In this document: piece after piece, positions 17,906 through 24,954 of the stretch
How the letters are laid out: each line of letters opens with the position of its first letter
Numbering within the stretch: position 1 is the stretch's first letter
From: Streptomyces canus
GTDB lineage: Bacteria > Actinomycetota > Actinomycetes > Streptomycetales > Streptomycetaceae
DNA length: 64,000 nt
NCBI RefSeq assembly: GCF_041435015.1
Contig: NZ_CP107989.1
Span: 8,680,001 to 8,744,000, forward strand
Direction: 5' to 3'
Program-made: the position numbers and the translations under genes
Notes under the pieces: model-generated
What the model was told of the DNA's origin: nothing
The model's database searches: none
The model's input: only the letters and a program-made list of their open reading frames with translations

Positions 17906-19147
17906 ATGAACAGCTTCTCCAGACGGCGCCGTCCGGCCGCCGCGGTCCTGATCTCCCTGGCCGTCGCCACCGGCGTCACCGCCTGCGGCTCCGGCAGCAG
18001 CGGCACCAAGGGCGCCGACAGCGGCACGTACACCGTCTGGGACCCCTACCCGCAGTTCGCCAAGGGTTCGGCCTGGACGAACCTGCTGGACAAGTGCGGC
18101 ACCGAGGCGGGCGTGAAGGTCAAGCGGACCGGCTTCGACACCAGCGATCTGACGAACAAGGCCCTGCTGGCCGCCCAGCAGGGCAACTCCTCTGACATCC
18201 TCATCGTCGACAACCCGGTCGTCTCGACCCTGGCCGAGGCGGGCGTCCTCACCACGACCGACGACAACAAGCTGGACACCTCGAAGGTCGACCCCAACCT
18301 CCTCGCGGCCGGCCAGTCGGGCGGCAAGACCTACGGCACCCCGATCGGCGCCAACACCCTCGCTCTCTACTACAACAAGAAGGTCCTGAAGGAAGCCGGC
18401 GTGGACATCGCCTCGGTGAAGGACTGGGCGTCCCTGACGGCGGCTCTGGAGAAGGTGAAGAAGGCCGGCAAGAAGGGCATCACCTTCTCCGCGATCGGCA
18501 CCGAGGAGGGCAGCTTCCAGTTCCTGCCGTGGTTCTGGGGCGCGGGCGCGAAGCTGACCCAACTCGACTCCGCCCAGGGCGAGTCGGCGCTCTCCCTGTG
18601 GAAGGACTGGCTCAAGGGCGGCTACGCCCCCAACTCGGTCCTCAACAACACCCAGACGACCAGTTGGCAGGAGTTCGCGACCGGCGACTACGCCTTCGCG
18701 GAGAACGGCACCTGGCAGCTCGGCAACGCCAAGAAGGCCGGCTTCGACTACGGCGTGCTCCCGATACCCGGCGCCTCCGGCGGCAGCGCCGCCGCCCCGA
18801 CCGGCGGCGAGTTCGTCACCCTCCCGGTACAGGACGACACCGGCCGCTACACCACCTCCCAGAAGCTGGCGACCTGCCTGACCAGCACCCAGAACCTGTA
18901 CGACACCGACACCACCCTGTCCTACGTGGCCCCCACCAGCGAGGTCCAGGACAAGCAGGTGGCCGCGAACGCGGAGCTGAAGCCCTGGGTGGACGCGGTC
19001 AAGGCGGCCAAGGGACGGACCAGCGACGACCTCGGCACCAAGTACCCCAAGATCTCCGAGCAGATGTGGAAGGCCGTCCAGTCCGCGCTCAGCGGCTCGA
19101 AGTCCCCGAAGGACGCGCTGACCGACGCCCAGTCCGCCGTCAAGTGA
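17906..19147 (+). CDS. sugar ABC transporter substrate-binding lipoprotein
   Basis: The 413-residue extracellular solute-binding protein (family 1, MalE-like) has an arginine-rich lipoprotein signal (SRRRRPAAAVLISLAVATGVTAC, Cys about residue 27) that could also use the Tat route. The mature part contains GTPIGANTLALYYNKKVLKEAG and FATGDYAFAENGTWQ, segments typical of oligosaccharide-binding members. It starts 125 bp after the LacI stop with GAAGGA as ribosome site and is followed at once by two permease genes. It captures the sugar released outside the cell, probably by the divergent secreted hydrolase. Confidence 0.9.
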   Translation: MNSFSRRRRPAAAVLISLAVATGVTACGSGSSGTKGADSGTYTVWDPYPQFAKGSAWTNLLDKCGTEAGVKVKRTGFDTSDLTNKALLAAQQGNSSDILIVDNPVVSTLAEAGVLTTTDDNKLDTSKVDPNLLAAGQSGGKTYGTPIGANTLALYYNKKVLKEAGVDIASVKDWASLTAALEKVKKAGKKGITFSAIGTEEGSFQFLPWFWGAGAKLTQLDSAQGESALSLWKDWLKGGYAPNSVLNNTQTTSWQEFATGDYAFAENGTWQLGNAKKAGFDYGVLPIPGASGGSAAAPTGGEFVTLPVQDDTGRYTTSQKLATCLTSTQNLYDTDTTLSYVAPTSEVQDKQVAANAELKPWVDAVKAAKGRTSDDLGTKYPKISEQMWKAVQSALSGSKSPKDALTDAQSAVK

Positions 19148-19167
19148 GTGCACCTCGGGGCCAGTTG

Positions 19168-20121
19168 ATGAGCCAGACGACACAAGTGCCGCGCCCGCGG
19201 ACCGACTCCGAGGGCGCGGCCCCCGAGGCGCGGCGCCGCCCCGTCTCCCCGCAGTGGGCCGCCTGGGCCTTCCTGGCCCCGGTGACCCTCTACCTCGTCC
19301 TGTTCTACGCCTATCCGCTGTACCGCAACCTCGACCTGAGCCTGCGCCACTACACCGTGCGCTCGTTCGTGCGGGGCGATGCCCCGTTCACCGGCCTGGC
19401 GAACTACCGGACGGTCTTCGACGACCCGACCTTCGCCCCGGCCCTGCTGCACACGGTGGTGTTCACCGGCGTGTGCCTGGTCTTCCAGTACAGCATCGGC
19501 CTGGCGCTGGCCGTCTTCTTCAACCAGCACTTCCGGCTCTCCGCCACCCTGCGGGCGCTGTTCCTGGTGCCGTGGCTGCTGCCGCTGATCGTGTCCGCGT
19601 CGACCTGGTCGTGGATGCTCAACAGTGACTCCGGCATCGTCAACGCCGTCCTGCACGCCATCGGGATCGGCCCGGTGAACTGGCTGACCTCGCCGTCCTG
19701 GTCGCTGACCTCGGTGATCATCGCGAACATCTGGATCGGCGTCCCCTTCAACCTGGTCGTCCTCTACAGCGGCCTGCAGTCCATCCCCGGCAGCCTGTAC
19801 GAGGCGGCGGCCATCGACGGCGCGGGCTCCTGGCGGCGCTTCTGGAGCATCACCTTCCCGCTGCTGCGCCCGGTCTCCGCCATCACCCTGCTGCTGGGCC
19901 TGGTCTACACACTCAAGGTCTTCGACATCATCTGGATCATGACCAAGGGCGGTCCGGCCGACTCGTCCACCACCTTCGCCACCTGGTCCTACCAGCTCGG
20001 CTTCGGCAACCTGCTGCCCGCCTTCGGCCCCGGCGCCGCCGTCGGCAACCTGCTGGTGGTCGCCGCCCTGGTCTTCGGCCTGGTCTACGTGCGGGTCCAG
20101 CGAAAGCAGGCGCTGTCATGA
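19168..20121 (+). CDS. sugar ABC transporter permease (MalF-like)
   Basis: The 317-residue protein has about six membrane segments, the first at AAWAFLAPVTLYLVLFYAYPLY. The ATPase-contact EAA loop reads YEAAAIDGAGSWRRFWSITFP near residue 215. ATG 19168 was chosen by conserved sequence; GTG 19144 overlaps the binding-protein stop as GTGA and would add eight residues, and neither has a strong ribosome site. It forms the channel with the next permease. No ATPase gene is present here; in Streptomyces such importers are usually powered by a shared ATPase (MsiK) encoded elsewhere. Confidence 0.9.
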   Translation: MSQTTQVPRPRTDSEGAAPEARRRPVSPQWAAWAFLAPVTLYLVLFYAYPLYRNLDLSLRHYTVRSFVRGDAPFTGLANYRTVFDDPTFAPALLHTVVFTGVCLVFQYSIGLALAVFFNQHFRLSATLRALFLVPWLLPLIVSASTWSWMLNSDSGIVNAVLHAIGIGPVNWLTSPSWSLTSVIIANIWIGVPFNLVVLYSGLQSIPGSLYEAAAIDGAGSWRRFWSITFPLLRPVSAITLLLGLVYTLKVFDIIWIMTKGGPADSSTTFATWSYQLGFGNLLPAFGPGAAVGNLLVVAALVFGLVYVRVQRKQALS

Positions 20122-20927
20122 GAACACGGCTGAAGACCGTCCTTGGCCTGCTGCTGACCGGGATCATGCTCTTCCCGGTGTACTGGATGCTCAACGTGTC
20201 CCTCACCCGCGACCAGGACATGCGCAAGAGCCCACCGGACCTGTTCCCCTCCCACGTCACCCTGGAGGGCTACCGGGCCGTCGTCGACCAGCAGTTGCCC
20301 TACCTCGGCACCAGCCTCGTCATCGGTCTGGGCACCGTCGCCCTGACCGTGGCGCTGGCCGCCCCCGCCGGCTATGCGCTGGCCAAGCTGCGCCCGCGCG
20401 GCGGCGGAATCATGAGCTTCGTCCTGCTGGCCGCCCAGATGATCCCCGGGATCATCATGGCGATGGGCTTCTACGCCATCTACCTCCAACTCGGCCTGCT
20501 CCAGACCGTTCCCGGCCTGATCGTCGCCGACTCCACCCTGGCCGTCCCCTTCGCCGTCCTCATCTTCACCGCGTTCATGTCCGGCATCCCCGGCGAACTC
20601 CTCCAGGCCGCGAAGACGGACGGCGCGGGACCCCTGCGCACCTTCCGGTCCATCGTGCTGCCGATGAGCCGCAACGCCGTCGTCACGGTGTCCCTGTTCG
20701 CGTTCCTGTGGTCCTGGTCCGACTTCATCTTCGCCAGCACCCTGGTCAACGGCGGGACGCACGAGCCGATCACCCTGGGCATCTACCACTACATCGGCAA
20801 CAACAACCAGCAGTGGAACGCCATCATGGCCACCGCCGTCGTGGCCTCCCTGCCCGCCGCGGTCATCCTCGTCCTCGCCCAGCGCTACGTCGCCGCCGGC
20901 GTGACCGCCGGCGCCGTCAAGGACTGA
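20118..20927 (+). CDS. sugar ABC transporter permease (MalG-like)
   Basis: The 269-residue partner permease overlaps the preceding stop as ATGA, so the two are translationally coupled. The EAA-type loop LLQAAKTDGAGPLRTFRSIVLP lies near residue 170, and hydrophobic segments include VLGLLLTGIMLFPVYWML and IMSFVLLAAQMIPGIIMAMGF. It is the second half of the channel for the oligosaccharide caught by the upstream lipoprotein. Confidence 0.9.
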   Translation: MRTRLKTVLGLLLTGIMLFPVYWMLNVSLTRDQDMRKSPPDLFPSHVTLEGYRAVVDQQLPYLGTSLVIGLGTVALTVALAAPAGYALAKLRPRGGGIMSFVLLAAQMIPGIIMAMGFYAIYLQLGLLQTVPGLIVADSTLAVPFAVLIFTAFMSGIPGELLQAAKTDGAGPLRTFRSIVLPMSRNAVVTVSLFAFLWSWSDFIFASTLVNGGTHEPITLGIYHYIGNNNQQWNAIMATAVVASLPAAVILVLAQRYVAAGVTAGAVKD

Positions 20928-20984
20928 CCTGCGCGGCGCAGCCCCTCCCCCTGACGATCCCTGCTCGAGAAACGAGTGCCCTTC

Positions 20985-22718
20985 ATGACCGCCGCCCGAT
21001 CCGGCCCGGCCTTCTCCGTCCACGACATCCCGTTCAGCACCTACGGATCCTGGTTCGGCATCTCGCCCGTGGTGGCGGAGAAGACGTACGCCGAGGACCT
21101 CCACCTCGTCTCCCACCAGAACGGCATGCACGCCGTCCTGGGCCTCGTGCCGCTCGACCCCGTGACCGGCGAACGGGCCGAGACCCGCGTCGAGGCGACT
21201 CCGGGCCTGCTCAGCTGGACCGGTGCGGACGGGCGCATCGACCTCGCCTACGAGTCGCCGGACACCGTACGACTGCGCGGTGCGGGCGCACCGCTGCGGA
21301 TCTCGGCGGCGGCCCGGACGCTGACCCCGTTCAGCGGCACGTACTTCTACCGCGAACCGGCCGCCGACGCCTACGTGTTCACGTCGTACGAGACCGGACG
21401 GCGGTACCGTGTCACGGTGCTCTCCGGCACGGTCGCCGACGTGTTCGGCAGCCAGGCCCTGGGCAGCGCCGACCGCGGTGTCACCGTCGCCGACGCGGAC
21501 GGCGGATGGGAGATCGCCCTCGAGGAACTCGACACCGCCCGCCCTCCCTACGTGTCGACGGCGGCCTTCGGCAAGGTCGTCGAGGCCGCGCGGAACTCCT
21601 TCGCGGACTTCGTCGACACCGTGGCCCCCTGGCGCTCGGCCGCCACCCCGGCCGCCGAACTCGCCGCCTACGTCCTGTGGTCGGCGACCGTACGCCCGGC
21701 CGGTCTGGTCACCCGGCCCGGCGTCCTGATGTCCAAGCACTGGATGGACAAGGTCTGGAGCTGGGACCACTGCTTCAACGCCCTGGCCCTGGCCCCCGGT
21801 TGCCCCGAACTTGCCCGGGACCAGTTCCAGTTGCCCTTCGACCACCAGGACGAGACCGGGGCGCTGCCCGACTCGGTCACCCACTCCGAGGTGCTCCACA
21901 ACTTCGTCAAACCGCCCATCCACGGCTGGGCGTTCGGCCATCTGCGACGCCGGCTGCCCACGCCTCCCGACCGCGCGGAACTGACCGGTACCTACGACAG
22001 GCTGGAACGCTGGACGGACTTCTGGCTCACCGCCCGCCGTGCCCCCGGCGCGGCCCTGCCGCATTATCAGCACGGCAACGACAGCGGCTGGGACAACGCC
22101 ACCACCTTCGATCCCGAACGCATGGTCGTCACCGCGGACCTCGCCGCCTTCCTCACCCTCCAACTGCGTGAACTCGCCGACCTGGCAACGCTTCTGGAGA
22201 GACCGGACGACGCCCGCCGGTGGACGCGGGCCGCCGAGGAGACGCAGCAGGCGATGCTCGACCAGCTCTGGACGGGCGACCGGTTCGTCGCCCGGGGCGT
22301 CGACAGCGGCGACACCTGGGGCACCTCCAGCCTGCTCGACCTGATGCCCATCGTGCTGGGCGAGCATCTGCCACCCGAGATCGGTGAGGTGCTGGCCGGC
22401 CGTATCGCGGCCCATCTCACCCCGTACGGCCTGGCCACCGAGCTGCCGGACTCGCCGCACTACCTCGCCGACGGCTACTGGCGCGGCCCGATCTGGGCCC
22501 CCGCCACGGTCCTCGTCGAGGACGGCCTGCGGCGCGGCGGCCACCACCGGCTGGCGGACGAGATCAGCGCCCGCTTCCGCGTTCTGTGCGAGGAGCACGG
22601 CTTCGCGGAGAACTTCGACGCCCTGACCGGCACGGGCCTGCGCGACCGCGCCTACACGTGGACGGCGGCTGCCTACCTCCTCCTCGCCGAGGCGCACGCA
22701 CAGCGAGAGGGCCTGTGA
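20985..22718 (+). CDS. cytoplasmic (alpha/alpha)6-barrel glycoside hydrolase (GH63/MGH1-like)
   Basis: The 577-residue protein has an N-terminal beta-rich part (about 1-190) and a C-terminal helical barrel. The barrel carries SKHWMDKVWSWDHCFNALAL, QHGNDSGWDNATTFD and YWRGPIWAPATVL, which are hallmarks of the GH63/GH37-related 'mannosylglycerate hydrolase MGH1-like' barrels; candidate acid residues are the Asp of SWDH and the Asp residues in NDSGWD. There is no signal peptide, so it would cleave the imported oligosaccharide inside the cell. ATG 20985 was preferred for its spacing from GAGAAACGAG; GTG 20976 is possible. It is the last gene of the LacI-ABC operon. The substrate (alpha-linked glucoside, mannoside or trehalose-like) is unresolved. 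Confidence 0.75.
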   Translation: MTAARSGPAFSVHDIPFSTYGSWFGISPVVAEKTYAEDLHLVSHQNGMHAVLGLVPLDPVTGERAETRVEATPGLLSWTGADGRIDLAYESPDTVRLRGAGAPLRISAAARTLTPFSGTYFYREPAADAYVFTSYETGRRYRVTVLSGTVADVFGSQALGSADRGVTVADADGGWEIALEELDTARPPYVSTAAFGKVVEAARNSFADFVDTVAPWRSAATPAAELAAYVLWSATVRPAGLVTRPGVLMSKHWMDKVWSWDHCFNALALAPGCPELARDQFQLPFDHQDETGALPDSVTHSEVLHNFVKPPIHGWAFGHLRRRLPTPPDRAELTGTYDRLERWTDFWLTARRAPGAALPHYQHGNDSGWDNATTFDPERMVVTADLAAFLTLQLRELADLATLLERPDDARRWTRAAEETQQAMLDQLWTGDRFVARGVDSGDTWGTSSLLDLMPIVLGEHLPPEIGEVLAGRIAAHLTPYGLATELPDSPHYLADGYWRGPIWAPATVLVEDGLRRGGHHRLADEISARFRVLCEEHGFAENFDALTGTGLRDRAYTWTAAAYLLLAEAHAQREGL

Positions 22719-22724
22719 GACCGA

Positions 22725-22847
22725 TCAGGCCGGAGTGACCCCGACCGGCAGCTTCTTGACGCCGTTGACGACGTTCGAGCGCCCCCGGGGGGCCGCCGCA
22801 TCGGCGACCTCGCGCGGGTGCGGCGCTCGTCCCGGCGGGACCCGTGC
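22725..22847 (-). pseudogene. short relic, possibly the C-terminus of a cytochrome P450
   Basis: Directly after the RidA stop and in the same frame, 40 codons run to a second TGA and end RSNVVNGVKKLPVGVTPA. The 'R-S-N-x-x-N-G-x-K-x-L-P-V' pattern recalls the last strand of actinobacterial P450s of the CYP124/125/142 type. There is no start codon and no heme-binding motif, so if real it is a remnant. The assignment is from memory of the family and is weak. Confidence 0.3.
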
Positions 22848-23255
22848 TCAGTCGAGGACCGCGGTGGCCTCGATCTCGACCAGGTGATCGAGGACGTCCA
22901 GTGCCGCGACGCCCAGCAGCGTGGCCGGCGCGACCGGGGTGACCCCCATTTTCGCGGCCGCCCGCGAGATCCCCTCCAGGAGCTGGGGCATCTTGTCGGG
23001 CGTCCAGTCGACGACGTGGACGTTCAGCTTCGCCACGTCGTCGAAGGAACCGCCGGCCGCGGCCAGGGCCGTGCCGACGTTGAGGTAGCACTGCTCGACC
23101 TGCGCGGCGAGGTCGCCCTCACCGATCGTGCGGCCCTCGGCGTCCCAGGCGACCTGTCCTGCGACGAAGACCAGCTTCGTACCGGACGCGATCGAGACCT
23201 GCCGGTAGACATCGATCTCCGGCAGTCCGCCGGGATTCAGCAAGGTGATGGCCAT
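22848..23255 (-). CDS. RidA/YjgF family protein
   Basis: The 135-residue protein is a small RidA-type enamine/imine deaminase: VYRQVSIASGTKLVFVAGQVAWDAEGRTIGEGDLAAQVEQCYLNV and a later KLNVHVVDWTPDK follow the family. The C-terminal part reads APATLLGVAALDVLDHLVEIEATAVLD; the usual Arg before the catalytic-site PA (P-x-R-(A/S)-x-V) is replaced by APATLLGV, so ligand binding may differ. Start ATG 23255 has GGAGGAGCAGAG upstream; a start five codons earlier is possible. RidA proteins clear reactive imines; a link to a specific neighbour is not evident. Confidence 0.85.
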   Translation of the reverse strand: MAITLLNPGGLPEIDVYRQVSIASGTKLVFVAGQVAWDAEGRTIGEGDLAAQVEQCYLNVGTALAAAGGSFDDVAKLNVHVVDWTPDKMPQLLEGISRAAAKMGVTPVAPATLLGVAALDVLDHLVEIEATAVLD

Positions 23256-23296
23256 TCTCTGCTCCTCCATGGTCGGGCACCATGAGCCCGTGGTCT

Positions 23297-23363
23297 CCAG
23301 TGGTTACTGGGAAACCGTAGGAGAGCGGCCGCTGACATGGAAGAACGCACTTTTCAGTGACTG
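23297..23363. promoter_or_regulatory. two CAGT/ACTG inverted repeats upstream of ridA
   Basis: CCAGTGGTTACTGG at 23297-23310 and CAGTGACTG at 23355-23363 share CAGT/ACTG arms. They lie 42 and 100 bp upstream of the ridA start and could be binding sites for one regulator. No regulator gene is adjacent. Confidence 0.35.
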
Positions 23364-23441
23364 GGGAACCCGATGGTGACCCAGCAGCTCAGCGCCCTTC
23401 CCTGGGGGCGGCGTGCACGGGTGAGCGACCGTCCACCGCAC

Positions 23442-23522
23442 CGTGGTGGCCCGTCGGCCGAGCAGCAGCGCCGACAGCGGTGAGTTCTCCGACGGCTTCA
23501 ATACCACCGCAGCCGGCCGGCG
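23442..23522 (-). pseudogene. aldehyde dehydrogenase relic, inverted piece
   Basis: On the minus strand the codons read PAAVVLKPSENSPLSALLLG. This is the cofactor-binding 'N-x-x-V-x-K-P-(S/A)-E-x-(T/S)-P-L-(T/S)-A-L' segment of aldehyde dehydrogenases. In an intact enzyme it is followed after about 10 residues by 'EAGLPPGVLNVV', which here is found on the opposite strand 20 bp away. Confidence 0.55.
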
Positions 23523-23535
23523 TCAGCGGGAGGTT

Positions 23536-23658
23536 GCAGGGGAGGCCAACCTGCCGCCAGGAGAGCACAACGTCGTCTCCGGCAACGGACCCGTGCCCGG
23601 ACGGGCCCTCGGCCTTCACCTCGACGTCGACATGCTCTCCTTCACCGGCCCCACCGCC
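23536..23658 (+). pseudogene. aldehyde dehydrogenase relic, plus-strand piece
   Basis: The plus strand encodes EANLPPGEHNVVSGNGPVPG followed by RALGLHLDVDMLSFTGPTA. This is the aldehyde dehydrogenase stretch running from the 'GLP-x-G-x-x-N-V-V' motif to the nucleotide-binding 'F-T-G-(S/P)-T-A'. The rest of the enzyme, including its catalytic cysteine, is missing. Because the preceding segment of the same enzyme type lies inverted beside it, the gene was probably broken by an inversion and deletions. Confidence 0.6.
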
Positions 23659-23918
23659 TCGAACTCCCGGTCCTGCCAGCATGGTTCACCGCCGTCCAAT
23701 GGCACTCGACACTCCCGTGCGCACCGCGCGACACGGCGGCTGACGCGGCCTGAGGGGCATCGCCCCCCGGGGACCGCACCTCCCTCACGAGCCGGAGTCG
23801 TAGAGCTGTCCGCGGGGACCGGACCGGTGAAGTGCTGGTGAAAACCCGGTGGAAGCGCTGTCAGTGGGGCCGCTTATGCTGCACCGGACGATCACGCGGG
23901 ACCAGGGGAGGGCGCGGC

Positions 23919-24905
23919 ATGTTCGGCAAGCTGTTCGGCAGGGATGCGGAGAGACCCGCGGCGGATCCGCACGCCCTGCCCGTCCCGCGCAGACCGAAGA
24001 ACGGGATGTACACGCTGCGCGCGCTCGGGGACACGCGGGTGCTCGCGCTGGTGGAGACCGCCGACGCCGGTGACTGGGAGGCGGTCAAGGAAGCCCTTGC
24101 CCCCTTCGATCTCGGCCGCGACCACGCGGTCCTGGGCGAGCTCGCCGACCTGGACGGTGTGCAGGACTGGATCGGCCGGGCCGTACAGGAGGACAAGGAG
24201 CACCGGGCGACCGCCCTGCTGATATCCGGGGCGCGGCACATCAGCTGGGGATGGGAGGCGCGCACCTCCGCGCGCGCCGTGAACGTCACGCAGGAGCAGT
24301 GGCGCGTCTTCCACGAGCGGCTCGAGATCGCCGAGGAACAGCTGCTCGAGGCCGCCGAGCTGCGGCCGGACTGGGTCACCCCGTGGCGCCGCCTTCTCAC
24401 CTCCGGCCGTGGCATGTCCCTGGGTCCGGCCGTGAACGAGACCCGGCGCGACGCCGCCCTGCGCCGCGACCCGCTGGACCTGGAGACCCACATCGAATGG
24501 GTCTCCCAGCTGCAGCCCCGATGGAGCGGTGAGCCGGGCCAGGCCCTGGCGTTCGCCCGCGAGGCCTTCGCCGGCGCGCCCGACGGGCACCGCCTCGGCT
24601 GTGTGATCGCCATGGCGCACATCGAGGAATGGGTGGAGTCGGACCGCAAGGACTGCCTCGTGACCCCCGAGATCCAGGACGAGTTGCTGGACGCGGCCGA
24701 GCGCAGCATCCTCCACCCCGCCTACGTCCGCCGCCCGGGCTGGCAGGGGGACTTCAACACCTTCGCGATGGCCCTGTCCCTGGCCTCCGAGAGCATTGCG
24801 CTGGCGCGCGTCTTCCAGGAGCTGCAAGGCGCCTACACGCCCTGGCCCTGGGAGTACATGGCACAGCCGGAAAAGATGTACGCCCGCGCCCGGCGCAACG
24901 CCTGA
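23919..24905 (+). CDS. hypothetical cytoplasmic protein, first gene of the Hsp90/TPR group
   Basis: The 328-residue protein has no signal peptide or membrane segment. Repeated helical stretches (ALVETADAGDWEAVKEALAPF; EEQLLEAAELRPDWVTPWRRLL; GEPGQALAFAREAFAGAPDG) look like TPR-type or alpha-solenoid repeats. It is rich in Trp and acidic residues. ATG 23919 has a strong GGGGAGGG site. The Hsp90-like gene starts 49 bp later in the same direction, and both neighbours are helical-repeat or chaperone proteins, so it may be a co-chaperone or client adaptor (inference). It may belong to a DUF4034-type family, but this was not verified. Confidence 0.7.
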   Translation: MFGKLFGRDAERPAADPHALPVPRRPKNGMYTLRALGDTRVLALVETADAGDWEAVKEALAPFDLGRDHAVLGELADLDGVQDWIGRAVQEDKEHRATALLISGARHISWGWEARTSARAVNVTQEQWRVFHERLEIAEEQLLEAAELRPDWVTPWRRLLTSGRGMSLGPAVNETRRDAALRRDPLDLETHIEWVSQLQPRWSGEPGQALAFAREAFAGAPDGHRLGCVIAMAHIEEWVESDRKDCLVTPEIQDELLDAAERSILHPAYVRRPGWQGDFNTFAMALSLASESIALARVFQELQGAYTPWPWEYMAQPEKMYARARRNA

Positions 24906-24954
24906 CTCCGCCACCCCGCCTGCCACCCCTCGATCACCCACCCCGGACTGCCCG

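Larger units (their letters stand above)
23256..23918. other. 663-bp stretch with only gene relics and inverted repeats
   Basis: No intact gene is supported. The stretch holds paired inverted repeats at 23297-23363 near the ridA promoter, two oppositely oriented pieces of an aldehyde dehydrogenase at 23442-23658, and non-conserved sequence up to the ribosome site GGGGAGGG before 23919. Confidence 0.6.

Noticed and set aside
20085..22697. 870-codon minus-strand frame opposite the MalG-like permease and the hydrolase
   Set aside because: It is antisense to two genes with clear motifs, without a ribosome site and with a shadow-type composition.
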